From assembly GCA_013178415.1 (NCBI GenBank), contig JABLXA010000013.1, forward strand, positions 1 to 64,000: a stretch of 64,000 nucleotides of DNA. The letters run 5' to 3'. Under the pieces are notes generated by a model, which did no database searches, had not been told where the DNA came from, and was given only the letters and a program-made list of their open reading frames with translations. Both the position numbers and the translations under genes were made by a program. The first letter of the stretch is position 1. Each line of letters opens with the position of its first letter. Shown piece by piece: positions 1 to 6,722 of the stretch. This DNA comes from Bacillota bacterium (GTDB lineage Bacteria > Bacillota > SHA-98 > Ch115).

Positions 1-14
1 GGGGGTTTGGGACA

Positions 15-632
15 ATGGCACAAGCTGCTACACATTTGCCTAGCATCAAGTACCTTGGCCATGCCAGCGTGAGGATCAAGACCGCTCAGAATGTAGTCAT
101 TTACATCGACCCTTTTGCCGGAGATGATTATGGCGAGCCGGCCGACCTCATATTGGTCACACATGACCATGGTGACCATAATAGGGTTGATAAGGTCACA
201 AAGAAACCCGGTTGCAGGGTAATCACCCACCGGGAAGCCATCGAAAATGGCGTTTACCAGGCCTTTACTGTGGCAGGCGTACATATTCGGGCGGTCGCCG
301 CATATAACCGTAATCATAAGAAAGACGCCTCGGTCGGCTACATTTTGGAGTTTGACGGCATAAAGCTCTACCACGCTGGCGACACCTCAAAGATCAAGGA
401 AATGGCCGATCTGGCTTCGGAAAATATCACCTATGCCCTACTGCCCATGGACGGCGTATATAACATGGGCCCTGAGGAAGCAACTGAATGCGCGGAGCTG
501 ATTAAAGCCAAATATTACATTCCCATCCACACAGGTCCCAACGGCATATTCAGTGAGGCTAATATCGCCAGGTTCAAGGCTACGGGCAAGCTTGTTGTAA
601 AACCGGGCGACACACTTGAACTCACGATCTGA
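15..632 (+). CDS. MBL-fold metal-dependent hydrolase
   Basis: This is a single-domain metallo-beta-lactamase-fold hydrolase of the UlaG-like/Lactamase_B_3 type, 205 residues, cytoplasmic (no signal peptide). The N-terminal strand reads KYLGHASVRIKT, followed by YIDPFAGDDYG and the metal-binding motif THDHGDHNRVD at about residues 50-60. Later ligand candidates are H119 in LYHAGDTSK and the histidine in PIHTGP near residue 172. Enzymes of this group hydrolyse phosphoesters, lactones or related substrates; the substrate cannot be told from sequence. The frame is open to the window edge, so an earlier start is formally possible, but the ATG gives a standard family N-terminus and has a G-rich stretch in front of it. 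Confidence 0.85.
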   Translation: MAQAATHLPSIKYLGHASVRIKTAQNVVIYIDPFAGDDYGEPADLILVTHDHGDHNRVDKVTKKPGCRVITHREAIENGVYQAFTVAGVHIRAVAAYNRNHKKDASVGYILEFDGIKLYHAGDTSKIKEMADLASENITYALLPMDGVYNMGPEEATECAELIKAKYYIPIHTGPNGIFSEANIARFKATGKLVVKPGDTLELTI

Positions 633-659
633 CATTGCTACAAGGAGAGATGGTCGTAA

Positions 660-854
660 GGTCCCATTACCAGTTCCATTTTGTTCGTATTCAAGGTCAT
701 ACATGAAGGTCGGCTTATTTACGTTCATAACGAGGAGCGTATCTGGAACGTTGTTGAATACGTAAGCCGCCGCTATCCTGAACCCTACTTCCGCTATCAG
801 CAGGCTCTCAAGGATATCATGGCTGAGGTGGTTGGCAATGCGGGTCGATCCTGA
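660..854 (+). pseudogene. Remnant of MntA-like nucleotidyltransferase (antitoxin), C-terminal part
   Basis: The plus frame ending at TGA 852-854 reads VIHEGRLIYVHNEERIWNVV and then RRYPEPYFRYQQALKDIMAE. This resembles the C-terminal third of minimal nucleotidyltransferases of the MntA family (the consensus contains V-x-x-E-G-x-x-I/L-Y followed by a basic helix). The catalytic GSxxxGxxxxxSDxD part is missing upstream: the frame is closed by a stop at 657, and a well-placed start at 650 leads into a different frame that stops after 18 codons. I infer a decayed gene. The downstream HepT-like start overlaps its stop, the arrangement typical of HepT/MntA pairs. Confidence 0.5.
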
Positions 855-1011
855 TAGGATTAGGAGCAAGATCGCCTATATCCATAATGGCATTTGGCGA
901 TTTCTACATCAAAGTAATATACAGGCCGGCAATACATTGATAAAATGCTGTATAAAAAGACCGCAGGTGGGACCCGCTGGCAGCATGATAACTCAATATC
1001 TATGGCGCTGA
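838..1011 (+). pseudogene. Remnant of HepT-like (HEPN/DUF86) toxin, N-terminal part
   Basis: An ATG at 838, overlapping the stop of the MntA-like remnant, opens MRVDPDRIRSKIAYIHNGIW, which resembles the first helix of HepT/DUF86 HEPN ribonucleases. The similarity fades after about 25 codons and the frame stops at 1011, whereas the family is about 130-140 residues and needs an RxxxxY motif near its C-terminus that is not present. Between this stop and the next gene (1012-1247) only short fragments such as MSAKLEHVRATPSETQYIEV can be read and I recognise none with certainty. Confidence 0.4.
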
Positions 1012-1247
1012 AGCACGTATGTGAAGAGGCGAGCATATCATGAGCGCAAAACTCGAACATGTCAGAGCGACTCCAAGCGAAACCCAGTATATAGAGGTTG
1101 AGAGAGTCTTCGGATGATTTGCTATAGATCGCCAAGTCCAGAGTTGAAAGATAATCTGGTTATGTCATCATGCGGTTGCCAGGCGCGCCGCGCAAGATCA
1201 GCTCATATTCTTAGATTTGAGCTTGGTCGTCTATAGAGGTGAGCCCG

Positions 1248-2084
1248 ATGAGGTTCATGAGCTACAACATCAAAGCCTGCATGCGCAAGTCCCATAACCC
1301 GAAGGATCAGAGTGAAGTCCCCGGGATAATGGGTATCGCCGAGGTAATAGCCGCACAATCCCCGGATGTAGTGGCCTTGCAGGAAGTGGACCGATGGCGA
1401 TTGCGCTCGGGCCGCGTTGACCAGGTTCGCCAGCTGGGCGAATCCCTGGGTTATCATTATGCATATGCGCCTGCCTTCAGCTCCCTTGAAGCCGACGGAA
1501 GAAAGGGCGAATATGGCAATGCCTTGCTTTCGAGATTGCCAATTCTGTCGTGGGATGTTGTGCGGCTATGGCACCGGAGCATTCCATTCCCAGGGGAGCC
1601 ACTCTGGGTTATAGAGCCACGGTGTTGCTTTATAGCCCAATTACAATTGATTCCTTCAGGTTTGCCAGATTTACCCGTCCCATCTCAGGCTGACCTGCCC
1701 ACACAAATTGATTCCTCTACTCAAGACATCCCGAATATCACAGTAATGGGACTACATCTTTCAACTACCGAGGATCAGCGCGCCCGCCAGCTAGAACATA
1801 TAGCTGACCTTGTGTCTGAGCGCTGTGACTTCCCGCTCGTGCTCATGGGGGATTTCAATGCGGGGCATGAAGAACTCAATACATCTCGATTATCGGGATT
1901 GCTTACAAATATCCTCGCAGGTAATCCTATACCGACCTTTCCTGAAGGGGAGGCTGCTCAGACAGCCATTGATCACATCTTCGTGAGCCGGCAATGGGCA
2001 ATCAACGCAGTATGGGTAGTCTCGGATCGGTTGGGCCGGTCTGACCATAATCCGATTGTAGCCGACCTGGAGCTAAGGGGATGA
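1248..2084 (+). CDS. Endonuclease/exonuclease/phosphatase-family hydrolase
   Basis: The protein belongs to the EEP superfamily (DNase I/exonuclease III/synaptojanin fold), metal-dependent phosphoesterases. The four family blocks are in order: SYNIKA near the N-terminus, ALQEVDRWR with the metal-binding glutamate at about residue 45, MGDFNAG near residue 205, and a C-terminal DHIFVS followed by SDHNPIVADLEL carrying the catalytic Asp-His pair. At 278 residues it is a normal single-domain size, without a signal peptide. A GTG nine bases upstream (1239) is in frame, but AGAGGTGA at 1235-1242 is correctly spaced only for the ATG at 1248. The substrate (nucleic acid, phospholipid or sugar phosphate) is not determinable. 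Confidence 0.82.
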   Translation: MRFMSYNIKACMRKSHNPKDQSEVPGIMGIAEVIAAQSPDVVALQEVDRWRLRSGRVDQVRQLGESLGYHYAYAPAFSSLEADGRKGEYGNALLSRLPILSWDVVRLWHRSIPFPGEPLWVIEPRCCFIAQLQLIPSGLPDLPVPSQADLPTQIDSSTQDIPNITVMGLHLSTTEDQRARQLEHIADLVSERCDFPLVLMGDFNAGHEELNTSRLSGLLTNILAGNPIPTFPEGEAAQTAIDHIFVSRQWAINAVWVVSDRLGRSDHNPIVADLELRG

Positions 2085-2144
2085 GCTATGTTCCTTGATC
2101 AATAGATTTCACATAGACATAATCAACCAGCAGGGGGGATCGAT

Positions 2145-3236
2145 ATGCCTATTGGGCAACTGCCCGATAAAATGAAAGCAGTAGTAGTGCATGGGCCTGA
2201 AGATTATCGGCTAGAGGAACGTCCCGTGCCGAAGGCGGGCCCGGGAGAAGTACTGGTCAAGGTTCTAGCTACAGGGGTTTGCGCAAGCGATGTAAAGACA
2301 TATTATGGAATGCGTGTCTGGGGATCGGAAGATATCCCTCCATATATCGAGGTTCCGGTTGTTCCTGGCCATGAGTTTGTCGGAGAAGTGGTTGCCCTGG
2401 GGGAAGGATCTGAAAAATATGGCCTCGCAATCGGTGATATGGCGGTTTCCGAGCAGATTATCCCATGCTGGGAGTGCCGCTATTGCCGGCGTGGCCAATA
2501 CTGGATGTGCCAGAAGCATGACATCTATGGATTCAAGCGGGGGCGCGCGGAGGGCTCGTGGGCACAATATATGAAATTCCCAGCCAATGCTATCAACTAC
2601 AAGGTGCCGAAAGAGATTCATCCAGAGATCGCCGCCACTATCGAACCATTGGCATGTGCAATCCATACTGTCGAACGCGCTGATATTCAGTTGGGCGATG
2701 TAGTCGTCATCGCCGGTATGGGTCCAATTGGACTCTTCATGCTGCAGGTGGCTAGAATGAGGGGGCCGGGGCTACTGGTCGCGCTGGATTTGAAGCCACA
2801 TAGGTTGGGGCTCGCGCGGCGCCTTGGGGCAGATGTGGTTATCAACCCTGCCACTGAGGATGCTGTAGAGAGGGTCCTGGATCTGACAGAAGGGTACGGA
2901 TGTGATGTATATATCGAGGCAAGCGGAGCCGGCGCAGCTGTGCCACAGGGGCTGAAAATGATACGGAAGTTGGGCACTTTTGTTGAATTCAGCGTCCATG
3001 CAGGACCTGTAGCAGTAGACTGGTCCGTTATCGGGGACCTGAAGGAACTCAATATTCATGGCGCACACCTGGGACCATATGCCTATCCCAAGGCCATCAA
3101 ATATCTTGAGGAAGGTAAAGTATCAGCTGATCTTATCGTCACACACAAGCTACCTTTAGAAGGCTATAAGGAGGGCATCCGGCTGGTTCATGAAGGCAAT
3201 GAATCGGTCAAAACTATCCTCTTGCCACATGCCTGA
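2145..3236 (+). CDS. Zinc-dependent alcohol dehydrogenase, erythritol/threitol dehydrogenase-like
   Basis: A medium-chain dehydrogenase/reductase of 363 residues that oxidises an alcohol or polyol with NAD. The catalytic zinc site is shown by GVCASDV and GHEFVGEV, and the structural zinc lobe by CWECRYCRRGQYWMC (C-x2-C-x2-C-x7-C). The Rossmann fold follows with AGMGPIGL and an acidic residue in VALDLK, which favours NAD over NADP. The sequence looks closest to the erythritol/L-threitol dehydrogenase branch, but this rests on recollection of family members. A GGGGGGA ribosome binding site lies seven bases before the ATG. No transport or kinase genes for a polyol lie beside it. Confidence 0.85.
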   Translation: MPIGQLPDKMKAVVVHGPEDYRLEERPVPKAGPGEVLVKVLATGVCASDVKTYYGMRVWGSEDIPPYIEVPVVPGHEFVGEVVALGEGSEKYGLAIGDMAVSEQIIPCWECRYCRRGQYWMCQKHDIYGFKRGRAEGSWAQYMKFPANAINYKVPKEIHPEIAATIEPLACAIHTVERADIQLGDVVVIAGMGPIGLFMLQVARMRGPGLLVALDLKPHRLGLARRLGADVVINPATEDAVERVLDLTEGYGCDVYIEASGAGAAVPQGLKMIRKLGTFVEFSVHAGPVAVDWSVIGDLKELNIHGAHLGPYAYPKAIKYLEEGKVSADLIVTHKLPLEGYKEGIRLVHEGNESVKTILLPHA

Positions 3237-3344
3237 TAGGCCCCTCATGACGCTGGGGCAGCGCCATCAAAGGACTAGAGATGGCAGCTGCCTATTTGTA
3301 GGGTAGTTGGCCAGGATGGGCGTTGCCCGGCACCATCAAAAGAA

Positions 3345-3369
3345 TGAAAATGGCCATCGGCTATTTTCA
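3345..3369. repeat. 25-bp A/T-flanked palindrome (copy 1 of a dispersed element)
   Basis: TGAAAATGGCC and GGCTATTTTCA form a near-perfect inverted repeat with a 3-base loop, lying between two convergent genes. Its A-tract/T-tract layout fits a bidirectional terminator. The element matches 48342-48366 at 22 of 25 positions, including both arms, and a degenerate relative occurs just upstream at about 3267-3300. It may therefore be a small dispersed repeat used as a terminator. Confidence 0.55.
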
Positions 3370-3419
3370 AAATGGTAGGGTTTTGAAGATACCTGGCAGG
3401 GGGCCGGAAAAACCAGAGC

Positions 3420-4607
3420 TCACCCCCTGCTTGCCCTCTCCCGGAGCCAATTGCGTTCGATGAGCACTTTGCCGGCAGTCCATATAGGTAGGCGTGGCAA
3501 GACTCTAAACCTTGGTGCAGGATTATAAAGATTTCCAAAGATGACGAAGGCCTTATATTTCCCTATCTCAATGATGCATGGGATTGTCCCTGAAAAGGAT
3601 CGCGGTTTCCCCTTTCCCGTAATCTTTCTGATGATATTCCCCGCAACCACAAGCGACTGGAGGTGCGCAACTGCTCCCATCTTCGGAATCGGCACCCCTG
3701 AGGGGAGCAAGATTTCTGCTACATCTCCTATTGCGTACACATTTTCATAGCTGGTTCTCAGGTAATTAGGATCTACATGCACGAATCCACCGTCGCTCGA
3801 AAGTCTGCTTCGCCTTGCGATCGCAGGGGGACTATGGGGTGGAATGCAAACCAGAAGGTCATATTGAGCTGTTCCCTCTCTAAACCTCAAGAGACGCCGT
3901 CCGGGATCAACGCTCGTAAGGTGGCAACCTCCTGTATGTGTAATCCCAGAGTTTCGAAGGCTGCGCAGAATTCCATTTGTGGCCTGCTTCCCCTCGAATT
4001 CGAATGGCTTATATTCAGGCGTGAATACGCTTATCCGTATCTTATCTCGCTTTCCAGCCTTTCGGAAATAGCTATCCAAAAGCATAGCAGCTTCATAGGC
4101 CACCGGGGGGCACCTATAGGGTCCCGGAGGGGCCACAATAGCAACATCCCCACCCTGGAAGACCCGCAGAGCTCCCCGCAGGCTTAGCACGCCCTCCATC
4201 GTGTAGAGATTGAAGCCCGCGCCCGAATGATCAGACACGCCTCCTGGCCCCAGGCATGCTTTCAGACCAGGGATGGCCTCCAGATCATATTCGATGCCAG
4301 GGGAGAAAATGAGGAAGTCATAGGACAGCTGCCCTGATCTCGTTGAAATGGTACGCCGGTCGAGATCTAGATCGGTCGCTTCATTTAGCTCGAGGATGAT
4401 CCCTCGTGATGTAACCGGTTCTATATCTCTGGTTATTGCCTCAGCAGTACGTCGGCCGTCCATCACCCATAGTAGAGAGGGCGGAAAATACTGGGTACAC
4501 TCTCGTTCCACAACAATCACTTTGTGTTCGTTTCCGAGGCCTTTTTTGAGAGCGATGGCCGCAGAGAGGCCTCCAGTTCCGCCGCCGACGATAACAATGG
4601 TTGCCAT
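3420..4607 (-). CDS. FAD-dependent oxidoreductase, sulfide:quinone reductase-like
   Basis: A 395-residue flavoprotein of the two-dinucleotide-binding-domain family. The FAD-binding motif VIVGGGTGGLSAA opens the protein, followed by VVERE; the second flavin motif is VYAIGDVAEI near residue 293. Two cysteines sit where SQR and flavocytochrome c sulfide dehydrogenase carry redox cysteines: C166 in PYRCPPVAYE and the one in PCIIEIGKY near the C-terminus. The C-terminal region is short and could form the amphipathic membrane anchor of SQR. The likely role is oxidation of sulfide to sulfane sulfur with transfer to quinone, although related NADH dehydrogenases and CoA-disulfide reductase-like enzymes share this layout. 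An AGGGG site precedes the ATG. It is monocistronic and convergent with the dehydrogenase. Confidence 0.7.
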   Translation of the reverse strand: MATIVIVGGGTGGLSAAIALKKGLGNEHKVIVVERECTQYFPPSLLWVMDGRRTAEAITRDIEPVTSRGIILELNEATDLDLDRRTISTRSGQLSYDFLIFSPGIEYDLEAIPGLKACLGPGGVSDHSGAGFNLYTMEGVLSLRGALRVFQGGDVAIVAPPGPYRCPPVAYEAAMLLDSYFRKAGKRDKIRISVFTPEYKPFEFEGKQATNGILRSLRNSGITHTGGCHLTSVDPGRRLLRFREGTAQYDLLVCIPPHSPPAIARRSRLSSDGGFVHVDPNYLRTSYENVYAIGDVAEILLPSGVPIPKMGAVAHLQSLVVAGNIIRKITGKGKPRSFSGTIPCIIEIGKYKAFVIFGNLYNPAPRFRVLPRLPIWTAGKVLIERNWLRERASRG

Positions 4608-4781
4608 AATTCTTACCCCTGGATTCCACGCTTCTTACTCTTGGATATAGTATCGTACAAATATATGTGAGACTTTCAGGTTTTTATCATCCAGGGAGGT
4701 TGACCGCGAGGCCAGCTGAGGGAAACAGAGGAACATCTTGTCGGTGGGCTCTAGCGAGGAAAATGCAAACCTAAAAAATAC

Positions 4782-4826
4782 TGGCTGGGGAGGAGGGACT
4801 CGAACCCCCGCACTCAGATCCAGAGT
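4782..4826 (-). other. attL: displaced 3' end of tRNA-Gln
   Basis: These 45 bases are identical to 48108-48152 and correspond, on the minus strand, to the anticodon-distal half of tRNA-Gln including the T-arm, acceptor strand and CCA. Identity stops at 4827. The fragment has no 5' half and is the displaced host end left by integration. Phage DNA between it and the first gene (4827-4938) is AT-rich and contains three ATCCCC motifs at 4839, 4859 and 4900. Confidence 0.93.
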
Positions 4827-4938
4827 AGGAAGGCATACATCCCCGCATCTCCCGCCTTATCCCCAAAGCCTTTATATATCTATATTTTTACCGTACTGTA
4901 TCCCCGCTAAAATTAGCTTTTTACATTGAAAATTATCT

Positions 4939-4963
4939 GTCGGATTGCCATGGGATTGCCACA
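4939..4963 (+). repeat. Left integrase arm-type repeat (candidate)
   Basis: GGATTGCCA occurs twice with an 11-bp period at 4942 and 4953. The 25-bp block matches 48036-48060 near the other prophage end at 23 of 25 positions, in the same orientation. Paired short repeats on both sides of the core are what arm-type binding sites of tyrosine integrases look like, so this is inferred to be the P' or P arm of attP. Confidence 0.6.
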
Positions 4964-4965
4964 AG

Positions 4966-5640
4966 CTAGAATCCAACTTGCAGCGCGACCAACGCCCCCG
5001 GCTTGATGGTGCCCAGGGTGTCCCCTGGCTGGACGATTAGGCCGCCTATCACCCCGAGATTCTTCTTGCCCGCCAGCTTTAAGATGATGTCATGCTGCTG
5101 GTCTATGACACCCTGCAAGGTCTTGATCGTCTCCATCAACTGGCTCACAGAAGCTTCTGCGCTATCATACTGAATCTTGAGTTTCTCATAGGTGGCCTGG
5201 TATCCCTCCGCAATAGCGATAGCCTCGTCGCGCTGGGCCTTCAACTCCACGATCTGATCCAAGGCAGCGAAGTAAAGTTTCGCCAGCGCCGCATAATCTG
5301 ACGGGAGCTGTGGGGCCTCGGCGCGCACCACCCCAGTGGTAATGATAGACATCGCCAGTAGAATCATTAAGGTCTTTGCTGCCCGCTTCTTCAGGTCCTC
5401 CAACCTCTTATCCAGGTCTTTCTTCTCAGTCTCGATCCCCTCGACGGCCCGTTTGCGGTTCTGCTGCCTCTCAGCCTCGACCGCCACCTTCTCTCTTCCG
5501 TCGTCGGCCTTGCGTTTGGCCCTTCCAGCATCTTGCACGGCGCGCCCGGTCTGATACCTGTTCCACCCGAGAAGTATGGCGCCGATCGCGGCCAACACAC
5601 CGAAAACCCACTTAGCCGCGTTCTGTATCTTCGCCCACAT
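4966..5640 (-). CDS. Double-membrane-segment coiled-coil protein of the lysis cassette
   Basis: I do not recognise a named family. The 224-residue protein has an N-terminal membrane segment (WVFGVLAAIGAILLG, about residues 12-26), a highly charged coiled coil to about residue 88, a second hydrophobic stretch (LMILLAMSIITTGVVRA) that looks like a signal sequence, a second long coiled coil, and a glycine-rich tail ending in ALVALQVGF. It is the last gene of the lysis cassette and overlaps the holin-like gene by 29 bases. The pattern resembles two small membrane/coiled-coil proteins fused together, as in Rz/Rz1-type spanins, but that is only an analogy. An internal ATG at the second hydrophobic stretch lacks a close ribosome binding site, so one polypeptide is favoured. 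A GGGAGGG site precedes the ATG. Confidence 0.7.
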   Translation of the reverse strand: MWAKIQNAAKWVFGVLAAIGAILLGWNRYQTGRAVQDAGRAKRKADDGREKVAVEAERQQNRKRAVEGIETEKKDLDKRLEDLKKRAAKTLMILLAMSIITTGVVRAEAPQLPSDYAALAKLYFAALDQIVELKAQRDEAIAIAEGYQATYEKLKIQYDSAEASVSQLMETIKTLQGVIDQQHDIILKLAGKKNLGVIGGLIVQPGDTLGTIKPGALVALQVGF

Positions 5641-5830
5641 TATACTGATCCCTCCCGACCAAGTTTATTTTTTGAAACACGTTCCCCCCGACATAGATAG
5701 CAAATGCCGCTATCCACCACTCAGGGTCGAATTTCCCGGCGAATAATGCCACCGTCGCTATCATAAATCCCAGGAATTTACGGCTGCCGATCTTGCTCAA
5801 CCATGGCTGAGGCTTATATTCCTTCCCCAT
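5612..5830 (-). CDS. Small membrane protein, putative holin
   Basis: A small protein with one or two hydrophobic segments (FLGFMIATVALFAG and WWIAAFAIYVGG) between charged ends, directly downstream of the lysin gene, the position and topology expected for a holin. The frame can be opened at 5848, but GAAGGGG lies eight bases before the second methionine at 5830, making 72 residues the better call. It overlaps the next gene by 29 bases, suggesting translational coupling. Homology to a named holin family is not evident. Confidence 0.65.
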   Translation of the reverse strand: MGKEYKPQPWLSKIGSRKFLGFMIATVALFAGKFDPEWWIAAFAIYVGGNVFQKINLVGRDQYNVGEDTERG

Positions 5831-5931
5831 TTTCTTAACCCCTTCCATTAATAAAAAATGGCCTTCTAGTTTCGCTTAGAAAGGACCTTTACGACGTTAT
5901 AGGTATAATATAGACCTGCGCGGGATTAAAA

Positions 5932-5964
5932 CGCGCCAGAATCGATCCTGACAACGCAGGCGCG
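5932..5964 (-). terminator. Possible terminator after the lysin gene
   Basis: On the minus strand CGCGCC and GGCGCG form a 6-bp stem with a 21-base loop followed by TTTTAAT, 4 bases after the lysin stop. The loop is long, so this is weak. The rest of the 5831-5967 gap contains a TATTAT-like -10 on the minus strand but no convincing -35. Confidence 0.3.
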
Positions 5965-5967
5965 ATT

Positions 5968-6453
5968 CTATGAGCTTGCCCGATTCATCCATCCTCTCTC
6001 GAAGACCGCTAGTTTCGGATTCCGGTCGATCAGCCGCCTGTAATGGGTCTTTTGCTCGACTCTCATTGCTTCCAGGAGCAACCCTGAGTCAGCCTCATTC
6101 ACCGCCTTAATCGTCTGCGGTCCCAATATCCCATCGACAGCCACCGGTTTCCCGATCGTAGCCAGAGCGCGCTGCAATAGCTTGATGCCCGTCCGCGCCC
6201 CGACGTTTACACAGGTGTCCAGCGCCTTGGTAGCCACGGCATCATCCTGAATCTCGTCCAAGCGGAGCCTCTCCCACCAGTCACGCCGGTAGATCTCAAT
6301 GGCCTCTTCTTGCGTAAGATTCCCGATATCCAGGTTAGGATAGCTCCGCTTGGAAATCCCATATTTCGTCTCGCCTCCCGGGTCTTTAGGATCGTTCACG
6401 TACCCACCTTCATGCCGTAACACTGTTTTGATTATCCGGGCGAACCTGTCCAT
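5968..6453 (-). CDS. Endolysin, glycoside hydrolase family 108 N-acetylmuramidase
   Basis: A 161-residue phage lysin that cleaves peptidoglycan. The N-terminal GH108 domain shows the family signature HEGGYVNDPKDPGGETKYGI with the catalytic glutamate at residue 15. The C-terminal half (LLQRALATIGKPVAVDGILG onwards, then RRLIDRNPKLAVFERGWMNR) matches the PG_binding_3 domain that usually accompanies it. There is no signal peptide, so release depends on the neighbouring holin-like membrane proteins. AGGGG spaced eight bases precedes the ATG. Length and domain order are standard for the family. Confidence 0.92.
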   Translation of the reverse strand: MDRFARIIKTVLRHEGGYVNDPKDPGGETKYGISKRSYPNLDIGNLTQEEAIEIYRRDWWERLRLDEIQDDAVATKALDTCVNVGARTGIKLLQRALATIGKPVAVDGILGPQTIKAVNEADSGLLLEAMRVEQKTHYRRLIDRNPKLAVFERGWMNRASS

Positions 6454-6457
6454 CCAA

Positions 6458-6652
6458 TCACCCCTTTAATAGATTGACTATCAGCAAAGCCAACGATACA
6501 ATAGCCGTGCCGAGTAACCCCATGATCCAGTTTTTTATGCTATCCACCTTTTTGTCTAGGCTTCGTAGATGCCCATTTTGGGACTTCTGCCAACCTTCCA
6601 GGTTTGTAACCCGCGCTTCAACCGCAGCCACTGCCGCTTCTATGCTAGTCAT
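6458..6652 (-). CDS. XhlA-like membrane-associated lysis protein
   Basis: A 64-residue protein with an N-terminal heptad-type helix (AAVAAVEARVTNLEGWQKSQ) and a C-terminal membrane helix (WIMGLLGTAIVSLALLIVNLL), the layout of haemolysin XhlA/holin-associated proteins of Bacillota phages. It lies four bases upstream of the lysin in transcription order. AGGGG precedes the ATG by nine bases. It probably sits in the cytoplasmic membrane and assists lysin release. Confidence 0.75.
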   Translation of the reverse strand: MTSIEAAVAAVEARVTNLEGWQKSQNGHLRSLDKKVDSIKNWIMGLLGTAIVSLALLIVNLLKG

Positions 6653-6722
6653 GCCACAACCCCTTTCAATGAGCAGGACCGCCCGCAGGCGGTCCCCTTG
6701 TCGGGAGCTTGTCGGGAGTACG

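Noticed and set aside
438-869. 143-codon minus-strand frame opposite the end of the MBL gene
   Set aside because: No ribosome binding site or family-like sequence; the plus strand reads as the end of the MBL gene and the MntA-like remnant.
4903-4921. GCTAAAATTAGC followed by TTTTT near the left prophage end as a terminator
   Set aside because: The stem is only 4-5 AT-rich pairs with a tiny loop; too weak to call.
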